A DNA stretch of 64,000 bases from Methylumidiphilus sp963753955 (GCA_963753955.1 CAVWEM010000006.1:62001-126000); one strand, 5' to 3'; counted from the first letter of the stretch, positions 51,309 to 61,219 are shown. Notes: a model not told the origin generated them from the sequence alone. Made by a program: numbers and translations.

Positions 51309-51884
51309 TCATCCATGCACGGCATTCATCACCACATCCAGCTTGCCTGCCAGGATTTGCGGGAAATAGTCGGCGACCCGGCCAATGGCCTCGCCCAACA
51401 ATCCGGCGTCATGCCGCGAAGGACGATCCATCACATAATCCACTACGGCATCCCGATTGCCCGGATGGCCAATCCCTAGACGAATCCGGGTGAAATCGCC
51501 ACTGCCTAGCTTCGCGGCAATGTCGCGCAAGCCATTGTGGCCACCGTGGCCACCACCTACTTTCAACTTCACCACTCCAGGGGCAAAATCAAGCTCATCG
51601 TGGGCGACCAGGATGCGCGATGGCTCTATCTTATAGAAATTCGCCAAGGCCAAAACCGAACCGCCACTGCGGTTCATGTATTGCATGGGCTTGAGGAGAT
51701 AGACGCTTTCCCCCTCCCAATCCAATCGGGCCAGCAAGCCCTGGCTCCGAGAATCCGCGCCAAAATTTAGCCGATAACGGCGGGCAATCTCGTCCACTAA
51801 CCAAAACCCGGCGTTGTGCCGGGTTTGTTCATATCTGGACGTGGGATTGCCCAAACCCACGAGCAGCCTGAATGCCAAGGACAA
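51309..51884 (-). CDS. pth: Peptidyl-tRNA hydrolase
   Basis: Releases tRNA from stalled peptidyl-tRNA. 191 aa. The N terminus LLVGLGNPTSRYEQTRHNAG carries the catalytic His and Asn; FLLKPMQYMN is represented here by VYLLKPMQYMNRSGGSVLAL; ILVAHDELDFAPGVVKLKVG holds the catalytic Asp, followed by GGGHGGHNGLRDIAAKLGSG-DFTRIRLGIGHPG. Intact frame. It is followed upstream by rplY in the same orientation, the usual gammaproteobacterial pair. Confidence 0.96.
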   Translation of the reverse strand: MSLAFRLLVGLGNPTSRYEQTRHNAGFWLVDEIARRYRLNFGADSRSQGLLARLDWEGESVYLLKPMQYMNRSGGSVLALANFYKIEPSRILVAHDELDFAPGVVKLKVGGGHGGHNGLRDIAAKLGSGDFTRIRLGIGHPGNRDAVVDYVMDRPSRHDAGLLGEAIGRVADYFPQILAGKLDVVMNAVHG

Positions 51885-51919
51885 TGGCTTACCCAGCCAT
51901 TCCAGAAACCTGGGGCCGC

Positions 51920-52516
51920 TTATTCGCCTGCGTCCGAGGAGCGGGCGGCATGGATCGATGCCACTGGCAAGTCATGTTCCGCACCCTGGATCAACGCGAC
52001 AAGTTCGACGCCTGCCGGCAGCTTAAGGTCGGAGAGATGAACCAATCCACCCACGCCAACCAAAGCCATATCGACCTCGACAAACTCAGGCAGATCCTTC
52101 GGCAGGCATACGACCTCCACCTCCACCATGGCGTGATTGATGACGCCTCCTTTCTTCACGCCCACCGACGCTTCTTGGTTCACGAAGTGCAAGGGGACGT
52201 GGACATGCAGTTTCTCAGTGTCGCTGACGCGCTGAAAATCCAGGTGCATGATGATCGGGCGGCTGGGATGCCGTTCCACGGCTTTCAGAATCGCTTTCTC
52301 TTCCTTGCCGTCATACTTCAATGTCAAAATATGCGAATACACTGCCTCGTTTTCCAACGCCTTCACCACGCGGTGATGCGTCAGATTCAACTGAACCGGG
52401 GCTGCGGCACCGCCATAAACAATCGCCGGAATCTTGCCCAGGCGGCGGGTGCGACGGGCGTCGCCTTTGCCGGTCTTCGTTCTTAATTCCGCGTCAAAAT
52501 CAAAGCTGCCTACCAT
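51920..52516 (-). CDS. rplY: 50S ribosomal protein L25 (Ctc/TL5 form)
   Basis: Binds 5S rRNA. I start at ATG 52516 (MVGSFDFDAELRTKTGKGDA), which has TTGGAGAA upstream; a TTG in that same sequence at 52528 is not the start. The L25 domain (RRTRRLGKIPAIVYGGAAAP) is followed by the TL5 C-terminal beta domain (IIMHLDFQRVSDTEKLHVHV PLHFVNQEAS). 198 aa, the long form. Confidence 0.95.
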   Translation of the reverse strand: MVGSFDFDAELRTKTGKGDARRTRRLGKIPAIVYGGAAAPVQLNLTHHRVVKALENEAVYSHILTLKYDGKEEKAILKAVERHPSRPIIMHLDFQRVSDTEKLHVHVPLHFVNQEASVGVKKGGVINHAMVEVEVVCLPKDLPEFVEVDMALVGVGGLVHLSDLKLPAGVELVALIQGAEHDLPVASIHAARSSDAGE

Positions 52517-52556
52517 CTTTTTCTCCAAAATACTCTAAGCAGGTTACAAAAAAGGA

Positions 52557-53510
52557 TTAGTCCACATACAAGGAACTCACGGATTCGCCCACTGCTATCC
52601 GACGAATCGTTTCCGCCAGCATTTCCGCCACGCTTAACACACGAATCTTGGCGCATTCCGAAGCGACAGGACGCAAAGGGATGGTGTCAGTGACCACCAA
52701 CTCATCCAACACCGAGTCTTGGATATTCTCCACTGCCGTCCCTGACAACACCGGATGGGTGCAATAGGCGGCCACTTTATCCGCTCCATGGTCTTTCAGC
52801 GCCTTGGCCGCCTTACATAAGGTACCCGCCGTATCCACCAAGTCATCCACCATCACGCAGGTGCGGCCCTGGACATCCCCTATGATATTCATCACCTTGG
52901 ATTCGTTCGCACGCGGCCTGCGCTTATCGATAATGGCCAGGTCGGCATCATCCAACCGCTTGGCCAACGCCCTCGCCCTGACCACGCCGCCCACGTCCGG
53001 GGACACCACCATCAAGTTCGCATACTGTTGCCGCCACACATCGCCCAGCAATATGGGCGAGGCATAAACATTATCGACGGGTACGTCGAAAAAGCCCTGA
53101 ATCTGGTCGGCATGAAGATCCACCGTCAGCACCCGGTCGGCACCCGCCGCCGAAATCATTTTGGCGACCAGCTTGGCGGAAATCGGCACACGTGCGGAGC
53201 GCGTCCGGCGATCCTGCCGGGAATAACCGTAATAAGGTATCACCGCCGTAAGCACAGAAGCCGACGACCGACGGAAGGCGTCGATCATGATCAGCAATTC
53301 CATAAGATTTTCATTGATGGGCGCACAGGTGGGCTGCACCAGAAAAACCTCCCTGCCGCGCACGTTTTCTTCGATTTCGACGGCGATCTCCCCGTCACTG
53401 AACCGCCCTACGCTGGCCATCCCTAGCCGCAAACCCAGCTTTCGCACGATGCCTTCGGCAAGAGGACGGTTGGCATTTCCCGAAAATACCATAAACGAGG
53501 CATCGGTCAT
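52557..53510 (-). CDS. prs: Ribose-phosphate pyrophosphokinase
   Basis: Makes PRPP from ribose-5-phosphate and ATP, supplying PurN and other pathways. The ATG at 53510 (MTDASFMVFSGNANRPLAEG) has GGAGATTCGG upstream. FSDGEIAVEIEENVRGREVF, VIPYYGYSRQDRRTRSARVP and VDLHADQIQGFFDVPVDNVY are the ATP and R5P loops, and CVMVDDLVDTAGTLCKAAKA is the PRPP-binding motif. 317 aa, normal. Confidence 0.97.
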   Translation of the reverse strand: MTDASFMVFSGNANRPLAEGIVRKLGLRLGMASVGRFSDGEIAVEIEENVRGREVFLVQPTCAPINENLMELLIMIDAFRRSSASVLTAVIPYYGYSRQDRRTRSARVPISAKLVAKMISAAGADRVLTVDLHADQIQGFFDVPVDNVYASPILLGDVWRQQYANLMVVSPDVGGVVRARALAKRLDDADLAIIDKRRPRANESKVMNIIGDVQGRTCVMVDDLVDTAGTLCKAAKALKDHGADKVAAYCTHPVLSGTAVENIQDSVLDELVVTDTIPLRPVASECAKIRVLSVAEMLAETIRRIAVGESVSSLYVD

Positions 53511-53557
53511 CCGAATCTCCCAAAATCCTAAGACAAAACTGGAAGCTATCAAACAAA

Positions 53558-53632
53558 TGGCTGGGGTGCCAGGATTCGAACCTGGGTATGCGGGGATCAA
53601 AACCCCGTGCCTTACCGCTTGGCGACACCCCA
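53558..53632 (-). tRNA. tRNA-Gln(TTG)
   Basis: Minus-strand cloverleaf TGGGGTGTCGCCAAGCGGTA, anticodon loop TTTTGAT (TTG), T arm CCAGGTTCGAATCCTGG, encoded CCA. It lies between ispE and prs as in many gammaproteobacteria. Confidence 0.97.
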
Positions 53633-53655
53633 ATAAAACTGTTTCTGCCTGGGAT

Positions 53656-54513
53656 TCAGGCTAAAGCCAACACGGCGTGGACTGGAGACCGATTCATCCC
53701 TTGCGCGACGAAAACCGGCCATCTTGCGGAAAGCTTTCCCGCCGCATCACGCGCCTCGGCCTCATCGGCAAACGCCCCAAACACACAAGCCCCGGTTCCG
53801 GTCAACTTGGCAGACCCCGCACACTCGGCGACAGCCTCTAGGGCTTCCCCTATCTGCGGATACATCGCGACGACCACAGGGAGGCAATGGTTCTCTTGCT
53901 GGCCCGCAACAAAGTCGGTTATTTTGATGGTTTTATTATCCCGTGTCAAATCCGCCGAGGAAAAAACCGCACCGGTGACAACGTGGCAGGACGGAGCCAC
54001 GACCAGATACCAAGGTTCTGGCAAATCCGGCAACCGGATGAGCTGCTCGCCCACGCCTTCGCCCCATGAGGCATACCCGCGCACGAAAACCGGCACGTCC
54101 GCGCCTAGGCGCAGACCCAGCTCAGCCAGATGATCAATGGACAAGCTCAAACCCCACAAGGCGTTTAGACCGAGGAGCGTGGTGGCCGCATCGGAGCTTC
54201 CCCCGCCCAGGCCGCCTCCCATAGGCAGGTTTTTCTCCACTTCGATATCGACGCCCAGACCTTCGTCACCCGCTGCCTGCCGCAGCAACTTCGCAGCCCG
54301 CACCGTCAAATCGGCTTCTTCCGGAACACCGGGCAAGGGAGACGCCAAGCCGATATGCCCGTCTCGCCGTGTGCGCAAGACAATCCAATCACATCTGTCG
54401 ATAAACTGGAAAACCGTTTGCAGCAAATGGTAACCGTCCGGCCTGCGCCCCACGACCCGCAACATCAGGTTCAATTTCGCCGGCGCAGGCAGACGCAGCA
54501 ACTCCAAGGACAT
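53656..54513 (-). CDS. ispE: 4-diphosphocytidyl-2-C-methyl-D-erythritol kinase
   Basis: GHMP kinase of the MEP isoprenoid pathway. LRLPAPAKLNLMLRVVGRRP-DGYHLLQTVFQFID is the N-terminal substrate-binding part, and EKNLPMGGGLGGGSSDAATT is the ATP-binding GHMP motif. The C terminus has AKLTGTGACVFGAFADEAEA. About 285 aa. The ATG at 54513 follows a GGGGG stretch; a TTG directly before it is an alternative. It lies 12 bp after lolB. Confidence 0.95.
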   Translation of the reverse strand: MSLELLRLPAPAKLNLMLRVVGRRPDGYHLLQTVFQFIDRCDWIVLRTRRDGHIGLASPLPGVPEEADLTVRAAKLLRQAAGDEGLGVDIEVEKNLPMGGGLGGGSSDAATTLLGLNALWGLSLSIDHLAELGLRLGADVPVFVRGYASWGEGVGEQLIRLPDLPEPWYLVVAPSCHVVTGAVFSSADLTRDNKTIKITDFVAGQQENHCLPVVVAMYPQIGEALEAVAECAGSAKLTGTGACVFGAFADEAEARDAAGKLSARWPVFVAQGMNRSPVHAVLALA

Positions 54514-54525
54514 CAAACCCCCAAA

Positions 54526-55131
54526 CTATTTATTATTGTTAAAAACCCATTCATCCGCAATCAGCTTCAACATCACCTTACCGCCCCGGATGGTCATTTT
54601 TTTAGGCAGCACAAAACCGTCCACGCTATCGAAGCCCTCGTAGGCCAGCACCCAACCTTGCTGTTCGAAGCCTTTCAATCCGCCTGAGGCGTCCAACTCG
54701 GCCTGATATTCCAGATCGGGCGCGGGCAGGCCCAGCACCCAGTAGCGCAAGCTACGCAGCGGCACCGCAAACCCCATGCGTTGCTTCAGCCAATCGTCAG
54801 GGTTCCGCGAAGAACTGGCTACCCCGTTGCCTTCGTTGATGTAAACCAAATCGCTCTGCACAATGATGGAAACAGCCCCTTGGCTGAACGGGCCAGAGAT
54901 GCGCAAACGATCCTGCCCGCCCTCATGTTCCCAGAAAAGATTGGCGTTCCATCCCTCATGCCCCATTTTCGCGCCTATGCGGCCTTCCAATTTCCAAGCC
55001 GACTGGCGGTAAAGCTGTTGCTGGGCCTGCGTCACCGGGGGCGCGACGGTCTTGCCGGAAAGCGCGGCGCAACCCGCCAAGCCGGAAGCGGCCAGCCAGC
55101 AGCAGGCCATAATCGCAAACTTGAGCCTCAT
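54526..55131 (-). CDS. lolB: Outer-membrane lipoprotein LolB
   Basis: Receives lipoproteins from LolA and inserts them in the outer membrane. Signal peptide with lipobox (MRLKFAIMACCWLAASGLAG-CAAL). The mature part matches LolB: WKLEGRIGAKMGHEGWNANL-FWEHEGGQDRLRISGPFSQG, and DDWLKQRMGFAVPLRSLRYW-VLGLPAP. 201 aa. It lies between the TPR lipoprotein gene and ispE, all on the minus strand, the usual order. Confidence 0.94.
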   Translation of the reverse strand: MRLKFAIMACCWLAASGLAGCAALSGKTVAPPVTQAQQQLYRQSAWKLEGRIGAKMGHEGWNANLFWEHEGGQDRLRISGPFSQGAVSIIVQSDLVYINEGNGVASSSRNPDDWLKQRMGFAVPLRSLRYWVLGLPAPDLEYQAELDASGGLKGFEQQGWVLAYEGFDSVDGFVLPKKMTIRGGKVMLKLIADEWVFNNNK

Positions 55132-55150
55132 CGGAAACGCCGGGAACCGT

Positions 55151-56875
55151 TTAATTAAACGCTTCCGGGTAACGGGCCATGACCTTCTTCAGATTTTTGT
55201 GGTCGGGATCCCTGCGCAACGACTCCATCCATATTTTTTTCGCATCCTGCCGTTTGCCGGACTCCCATAGCACCTCGCCAAGATGGGCGCCCATTTCGGG
55301 ATCTTTGATCTGCCCGTAAGCACGGCGCAGATAGTCCAAAGCGGCCGGGTAATCGCCCAAACGGTAGAGAACCCAGCCATAGCTGTCTAGAATCGCAGGA
55401 TCGCCCGGCTTCAGTTCCAAGGCCCGCGCAATGTAGCGCTTGGCTTCGTCCAGGCGCTCCGAACGATCCGCCAGAGTGAAGCCCAAAGCATTGAGCGCGT
55501 TGGGATCGTCCGGGTTTTTTTTCAGCACCGTGCGCAAATCGGACTCCAACACATCCAGGCGATCCAATTGCTCGGCGACCAAGGCTCGGGTATACAGCAA
55601 CTCCGTTTGACCGGGCATGTCCTCAAGCGCTTGGCTCAACAATTCAAAGGCACCGGCGTAATCCTTGTTTTTGGTCAGCAGTTCGCCTTCCAACAGATAC
55701 AGGCGCAAAGCCTCCTGCGGGTAGCGCTTGCGGACATCGACCAGACGGTGCCTGGCCTCCGGTATCTGCCCCAAGTTGATCAAGGCAGTGATGGCATTCA
55801 CCTGGGCATCGAAAACCGCCGGGCCGTCAGTGACCTTGTCGAACCATTGCACAGCGCTTTGCAAGCGGTTCTTGCGGGCCTCGATCAGCCCCAAGTAAAA
55901 GAAGGCCTGCATCCGGTGGCTTGGGGATTCGGCAAGACCCTCGAACAACTGCCGGGCCTTTGCCTCCTGCCCCAACTCCAATTGGGCCATGGCCAAGCCG
56001 AGTATGGCGTCCTCGTTGCGGGGATCCTTGGCCAAGATTCTTCCCAGCTCCCGCTCCGCCCCGCGCAAATCACCCACTTTGAGCAAAAATTGCGAGTAAA
56101 TCAAACGCAGCCGCTCATTATTCGGGTCGGCTTGCAAAGCCTTCAACATGACTTCCCTTGCCTTTTGCGAATCGCCCATCCTGGACATCACCTGGGCCCG
56201 CAACAGACGCGCCCGGCTCCAGTCTGGATGCTGCGCCAACGCCTTCTCCGTTTCCGCCAAGGCCAGTTGGTACTCGCCCTTGTCGGCGGCCAACAAAGCG
56301 GCGGCAAAATGCAACTCCGCCATGTGTGGGAAACGCTGGCCCAGGCGCCTGATGAGATTGATGCCATCCTCCTTGGGAACCTCCGTGCCGATCAGCTTGA
56401 CCAAATCAATCATCGTGTTTTCGACATCGACGCCAGGCATGCCCAACAACGCGGTCAACTGCTCCAAGGCATCGTCTGTGCGCCCCGATTTCAACTGCAA
56501 CATGGCGGTGAGCCGCCGGGCCTCGATGCTACCCGGATCCCGCTGTTGCCATTGGGAGGCGGCATCCAGAGCCTTGTCGGTTTTCTTCAGGTACAGTGCG
56601 ATCTGGGTGGTGCGTTGCAGTACGTTGACATCCTGGGTAAGCTTCGCGGCCTGCAAATAGTTATCCAGGGCAACTTCGAACTGGCCGCGTTGGCCGGCCA
56701 GTTCTGCGGCCAAAATAAAGTAAACTGCATCGTCGCCGGGCTGCGGTGCCGTACCCCCCACACGAAGAACCTCATCGGAAATCACGCTCCCTTGGGAATG
56801 GCCGGAATTCATACCTGCGCACCCCGAAACCAGGAGGCCAACCGCACACGCCAAACAAATCACACGTTTCGACAC
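55151..56875 (-). CDS. TPR-repeat lipoprotein, 574 aa
   Basis: The signal peptide with lipobox (CLACAVGLLVSGCAG) is followed by about a dozen tetratricopeptide repeats, for example NYLQAAKLTQDVNVLQRTTQ, GDKGEYQLALAETEKALAQH-type helices, DPNNERLRLIYSQFLLKVGD, and at the C terminus NALGFTLADRSERLDEAKRY and LDSYGWVLYRLGDYPAALDY. TPR arrays are protein-binding scaffolds; the constant position upstream of lolB in gammaproteobacteria suggests an envelope role, but the partner is unknown. Intact. It diverges from hemA. Confidence 0.88.
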   Translation of the reverse strand: MSKRVICLACAVGLLVSGCAGMNSGHSQGSVISDEVLRVGGTAPQPGDDAVYFILAAELAGQRGQFEVALDNYLQAAKLTQDVNVLQRTTQIALYLKKTDKALDAASQWQQRDPGSIEARRLTAMLQLKSGRTDDALEQLTALLGMPGVDVENTMIDLVKLIGTEVPKEDGINLIRRLGQRFPHMAELHFAAALLAADKGEYQLALAETEKALAQHPDWSRARLLRAQVMSRMGDSQKAREVMLKALQADPNNERLRLIYSQFLLKVGDLRGAERELGRILAKDPRNEDAILGLAMAQLELGQEAKARQLFEGLAESPSHRMQAFFYLGLIEARKNRLQSAVQWFDKVTDGPAVFDAQVNAITALINLGQIPEARHRLVDVRKRYPQEALRLYLLEGELLTKNKDYAGAFELLSQALEDMPGQTELLYTRALVAEQLDRLDVLESDLRTVLKKNPDDPNALNALGFTLADRSERLDEAKRYIARALELKPGDPAILDSYGWVLYRLGDYPAALDYLRRAYGQIKDPEMGAHLGEVLWESGKRQDAKKIWMESLRRDPDHKNLKKVMARYPEAFN

Positions 56876-57052
56876 AAAATCAAGTCCCTAGGATCACAGC
56901 GGGTTAATGACAGAGCTTTTTTTGGATGCATTACGCCGGAATTTTACGCCTTCCTCCGCTTGCGGCAATAGCCGCGCACCGGAAGTGTTTGGCCTGAAGG
57001 GCTTTTTTTCTTAAAATTGACGCCATTGGAACATACGCAACTAGATGAGTCG

Positions 57053-58313
57053 ATGACCATTTTGACCTTGGGACTAAATCACAACAGCGCGCCGGTCTCG
57101 ATCAGGGAGCGGCTGGCCTTCCCGGCGGAACGCCTGGGGACGGCTCTGGGCGAATTGGTCCGGCTCCCCGAGGTCCAGGAGGCGGCGATCCTCTCTACCT
57201 GCAACCGCACCGAAGTTTACTGTGGCGCGGCAAGCGCCAACCTGGAGAAGATCATCGACTGGATCGCCCATGAACATCGTTTGCGACGGGAAGAATTCCA
57301 CCCCTATCTTTACGCGCACACCGACGCGGGCACCATCCGCCACATGTTCCGCGTCGCCTGCGGCTTGGATTCCATGATCCTGGGCGAGCCGCAAATCCTC
57401 GGCCAGATGAAGACCGCCTACCAGGCTGCCGCCGAAGCCGGCACCTTGGGCAAGACCCTAAGCAAACTGTTCCACCACACCTTCAATGCCGCGAAGAAAG
57501 TCCGCACCGACACGGCCATCGGCTCCAGCCCTGTTTCCGTGGCCTTCGCAGCCGTGCGCCTGGCCCAGCGCATCTTCGACAACCTCAAAGACCAGACCGC
57601 CATCCTCATCGGCGCGGGCGAGACCATCGAACTGACCGCCCGCCATCTGTACGAACAAGGCATCGGCGAGATCATCATCGCCAACCGCACCTTCGAGCGC
57701 GCCCACGCCTTGGCCGCGCAATTCAACGGCTTCGCCATCGCCCTCGCGGAATTGCCACAACACTTGCCAAGGCCGACATCGTCGTCTCCTCCACCGCAAG
57801 CCAGTTGCCGATCCTGGGCAAGGGCAGCGTGGAAAGCGCGCTCAAAGCCCGCAAGCACCGGCCCATGTTCATGGTCGACCTCGCCGTCCCCCGCGACATC
57901 GAACCGGAGGTTGGGCAATTAAGCGACGTATACCTCTACACCGTGGACGACCTGCGCAACACCATTGAAGAAGGCATGAGGTCGCGCCAGGAAGCCGCCA
58001 AGCAGGCCGAGGAAATCATCGACACCGAAGTCGACCACTTCCTCGCCTGGATGCGGGCGCAAGGCGCGACGGACACACTGCTCGACTTCCGCGCCCATGC
58101 CGAACGGCTACGCGACGAAGCTTTAAACAATGCTCTTCGGGCTCTGAAAAACGGCAAGCCGCCGGAGGACGCCTTGCAATCTATTGGCCAACGCCCTGAC
58201 CAACAAACTCATCCACATCCCCAGCACCCAGACTCAAGCAGGCGGGTGCCGACGAGCGCCACGACCTGATCAGTGCCGCACGGGAACTCTTCCAACTCAA
58301 GGAAACCCAGTAA
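57053..58313 (+). CDS. hemA: Glutamyl-tRNA reductase (apparent frameshifts near the 3' half)
   Basis: First committed step of C5 tetrapyrrole synthesis. The ATG at 57053 gives MTILTLGLNHNSAPVSIRER, with the catalytic Cys in ILSTCNRTEVYC. Then MFRVACGLDSMILGEPQILG and AILIGAGETIELTARHLYEQ, where the usual GAGEM NADPH motif reads GAGET. An indel near 57763 shifts to PILGKGSVESALKARKHRPM-FMVDLAVPRDIEPEV, and two more near 58182 and 58230 lead to the end ISAARELFQLKETQ. About 420 aa. The stop is 3 nt before prfA. Confidence 0.94.
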
Positions 58314-58316
58314 CGC

Positions 58317-59402
58317 GTGAAAGCCTCCATCCAACACAAGCTCGACCACCTGTCCCAGCGTTTCGAGGAAATCACCGCCCTCCTCGCCGAACCGGAAATC
58401 CAAAACGACCAGAACCGTTTTCGCGCCCTCAGCCGCGAATACGCCCAACTCGAGCCGCTCATCGCCTGTTTCCGCGACTACCAAGCCGCGCAGGCGGAAA
58501 TCGCGTACGCCGACATCCTGGCCCAGGATGAAGACCCGGAAGTCCGCGCCATGGGCAAGGAGGAACAACTCGCCGCCAGCGATAAAGCCGAGCGGCTGAC
58601 GCAAGAACTGCAAGTCCTGCTGCTGCCCAAAGATCCCAACGACGAACGCAATATCTACCTGGAAATCCGCGCCGGCACCGGCGGGGCCGAAGCGGCGCTG
58701 TTTGCCGGCGACCTCTACCGCATGTACACCCGCTATGCCGAAATCAAAGGCTGGAAGCCGGAAATCATCAGCGAGAGCGAGGGCGAATTGGGGGGCTACA
58801 AAGAAGTCGTCGTCCGCATCAGCGGCCAGGATGTGTACTCACAACTGAAATTCGAGGCCGGAACCCACCGTGTGCAGCGCATCCCCGCCACCGAGGCGCA
58901 AGGCCGCATCCACACCTCCGCCTGCACCGTCGCCGTGCTGCCGGAAGTGGATGAGATCGACGACGTGGACATCAACCCGGCGGATTTGCGCGTGGACACC
59001 TACCGCGCCTCCGGGGCCGGCGGCCAGCACGTCAACCGCACCGAATCCGCCATTCGCATCGTGCATATCCCGACCAATACGGTGGTGGAGTGCCAGGACG
59101 AGCGCTCGCAGCACAAGAACCGCGCCCGCGCCATGTCGCTGCTGAAATCGCGCATCCTCTCCGCGCAGCAGGAAAAGCGCAGCTCCGAAATCGCCGCCAA
59201 CCGCAAGCTGCAAGTCGGCTCCGGCGACCGCTCCGAGCGCATCCGCACCTACAACTTCCCCCAAGGCCGCCTCACCGACCACCGCATCAACCTGACCTTG
59301 TACCGGCTGGATTCCATTATGGAAGGGGATCTGGATCCGGTCGTCGAGCCGTTAATCCATGAGCATCAGGCGGATTTGTTGGCGCAATTGGGGGAGGAGT
59401 AA
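58317..59402 (+). CDS. prfA: Peptide chain release factor 1
   Basis: Recognises UAA and UAG. GTG start at 58317 (MKASIQHKLDHLSQRFEEIT), 361 aa, intact. The GGQ peptidyl-hydrolase motif is in YRASGAGGQHVNRTESAIRI, preceded by the conserved GRIHTSACTVAVLPEVDEID. The C terminus has GDRSERIRTYNFPQGRLTDH-RINLTLYRLD. Position after hemA is the classical hemA-prfA order; the following prmC gene is missing and a membrane protein gene lies there instead. Confidence 0.97.
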   Translation: MKASIQHKLDHLSQRFEEITALLAEPEIQNDQNRFRALSREYAQLEPLIACFRDYQAAQAEIAYADILAQDEDPEVRAMGKEEQLAASDKAERLTQELQVLLLPKDPNDERNIYLEIRAGTGGAEAALFAGDLYRMYTRYAEIKGWKPEIISESEGELGGYKEVVVRISGQDVYSQLKFEAGTHRVQRIPATEAQGRIHTSACTVAVLPEVDEIDDVDINPADLRVDTYRASGAGGQHVNRTESAIRIVHIPTNTVVECQDERSQHKNRARAMSLLKSRILSAQQEKRSSEIAANRKLQVGSGDRSERIRTYNFPQGRLTDHRINLTLYRLDSIMEGDLDPVVEPLIHEHQADLLAQLGEE

Positions 59403-59504
59403 ATATTAATGATGCGACGACCGATAGAGATCGTGAAGCCCGCCACAGTTGCAGCCATCGGCGCGGGGATTTATTTTAAATATACCATGTAGGGGTACTT
59501 CTCT

Positions 59505-61022
59505 TTGTCCATCCCATTCTTTTCTTTCGATTCGACTCGTGCTCAGATCCACTATTTGCTAAAACTGGCAACACGTGCCGGTGGCGGGGTCAGGCCGGTG
59601 ACTTTCATCGCTTGGTTCCTGCTTCTTGTCTGCACACTTCTCGCTCTGATTCGGCCTAATTTTTCGTATGATACTTGGTGGTATCATCTACCGTTCAGCA
59701 GCTTTTTATGGGATATAGGCGGCGGTGCGCAAAGTTTTCACATCGACCGCTTGTCGTACCAACGCTGGCTGGGCTTTCCAAAAGCGTGGGAGTGGATAGA
59801 TGGCCTCATTTGGGCGGTTACCGGAACCCTTTACTCCATCATCGTCCCACAGCTTATGCTTTGCGCGGCTTATTTTGCCTATGTCAGCCGCGCCCACCGC
59901 ATTCCGATGGCCTGGATCTTCCTTGCCTTCTTCGCGTCGCCGATGCTGTTTATCCATTTCCAATCGGTCCATATGGATCTTCCAGCGGCAATTTGCGTTT
60001 CCCTAGGCTTCTTCCTGCTGCTTGATCTGATCGCAGATGTACGGGCTCCTGAACGGACGGTTTCGTGGACTCGAGCTATGGCTGCCATTGCCATTCTTGG
60101 GCTTGCGGGCAACATCAAATATCAGTCATTTCTTAGCTGCCTTTGCGTCTCTATCATCGTCTTGGTGCCATGTCTTGCGATTCGTGATATCCCGGCCCGG
60201 TGCCGCGCGATATTGATCGCTGTGTTGCTAATCGCCAATGTCCTGGCGGGTACCACGGTCATATCAAACTTCGCCCGCTACGGTAACCCCTTCTATCCAT
60301 TACAAGTCAAAGTGTTAGGCACAACCTTGTTCGATGGCCCAGAAAGCACTGATATGGGCGCAGACTATCCTGCATACCTTTTGGCAGGCTCCCGCGAAGT
60401 CACTTTGCCAGGGCCGATCAACTTCATGCTTTCTGCGACCGAACTCGATTGGAACATGCGTGGCGTCGCGCCTTGGTATAATATTAACGGCTTAACGGGC
60501 CAGAACCCCAGGCGCGGCCAACCGAGCCGGACGGGAGGTTGGGGGGGAATATTCGTTCTTCTGAACGTTTGCCTGCTTGCGGCGCAGGCCTTCCATTTGC
60601 GCCGTGAAACAGACCCACAGCAGCGCCTGCTTGTCATCAGCACACTGCTGCTGATTGTTGCCACCTCATGCCTACCTAGAGCGCACGAACTGCGCTACTG
60701 GCTTTACGTTCCACTGGTGCTAATCCCGGTTAACTTGCGTTATCTCCGTACCCAGGCCAGTATTATCGTACCGAATATGCTCGTCCTATTAATGGCTTAT
60801 GGAGTGGTTCAAACCTATCTGTCGCCAAAATCTGATCTGCTCACGCCGCGTACGCTATCCATGGCCGCCTTACGGGCGGAAATCCCCCCAGCGATTACGC
60901 AAGCCTTGCGCGAGACTGGCCGCTACTGCGCCGGCCCCCATGAGCAGCTTCTCTTCCGCTACAGCCAGGCCACTACCGGTGTTCCTAGCCTGCTGTCCCT
61001 CATCGCAGAAGATTGCCAGTGA
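59505..61022 (+). CDS. Polytopic membrane protein, possibly glycosyltransferase-like, 505 aa
   Basis: TTG start at 59505. About ten hydrophobic segments are seen, for example VTFIAWFLLLVCTLLALIRP, IPMAWIFLAFFASPMLFIHF, ATCVSLGFFLLLDLIADV-like text, IVLVPCLAIRD and GGIFVLLNVCLLAAQAFHL. A periplasmic loop near the N terminus with FSYDTWWYHLPFSSFLWDIG resembles the acidic first loop of GT-C glycosyltransferases (O-mannosyl or arabinosyl type), but no diagnostic motif is certain. It is followed by a terminator at 61051-61076. Confidence 0.6.
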   Translation: MSIPFFSFDSTRAQIHYLLKLATRAGGGVRPVTFIAWFLLLVCTLLALIRPNFSYDTWWYHLPFSSFLWDIGGGAQSFHIDRLSYQRWLGFPKAWEWIDGLIWAVTGTLYSIIVPQLMLCAAYFAYVSRAHRIPMAWIFLAFFASPMLFIHFQSVHMDLPAAICVSLGFFLLLDLIADVRAPERTVSWTRAMAAIAILGLAGNIKYQSFLSCLCVSIIVLVPCLAIRDIPARCRAILIAVLLIANVLAGTTVISNFARYGNPFYPLQVKVLGTTLFDGPESTDMGADYPAYLLAGSREVTLPGPINFMLSATELDWNMRGVAPWYNINGLTGQNPRRGQPSRTGGWGGIFVLLNVCLLAAQAFHLRRETDPQQRLLVISTLLLIVATSCLPRAHELRYWLYVPLVLIPVNLRYLRTQASIIVPNMLVLLMAYGVVQTYLSPKSDLLTPRTLSMAALRAEIPPAITQALRETGRYCAGPHEQLLFRYSQATTGVPSLLSLIAEDCQ

Positions 61023-61050
61023 GAACCGATATCTATAAACAAACACAAAA

Positions 61051-61076
61051 AAACCGGCCTAAGCCGGGTTTTTTTA
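61051..61076 (+). terminator. Rho-independent terminator
   Basis: AAACCGGC-CTAA-GCCGGGTTTTTTT: a short GC stem with one bulge followed by seven T on the plus strand. It ends the 59505-61022 gene. Confidence 0.75.
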
Positions 61077-61143
61077 GCTGGATTCTTCAAAAAGCCTCGC
61101 TTAAGGAGTTTCACGCGCTTTCCAAAAATCTTCGCTCGATAGA

Positions 61144-61219
61144 TGGCGTCCCCAGGGGGATTCGAACCCCCGTCGCCGCCGTGAAAGGGCGGTGTCCTGG
61201 GCCTCTAGACGATGGGGAC
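61144..61219 (-). tRNA. tRNA-Glu(TTC)
   Basis: Minus-strand cloverleaf GTCCCCATCGTCTAGAGGCC, anticodon loop CTTTCAC (TTC), T arm GGGGGTTCGAATCCCCC, encoded CCA. Next to gltX, the enzyme that charges it. Confidence 0.97.

Noticed and set aside
55568..56971. 467-aa plus-strand ORF opposite the TPR gene
   Set aside because: Shadow of the TPR coding frame; its composition (Gln, Leu and His rich) is that of an antisense translation.
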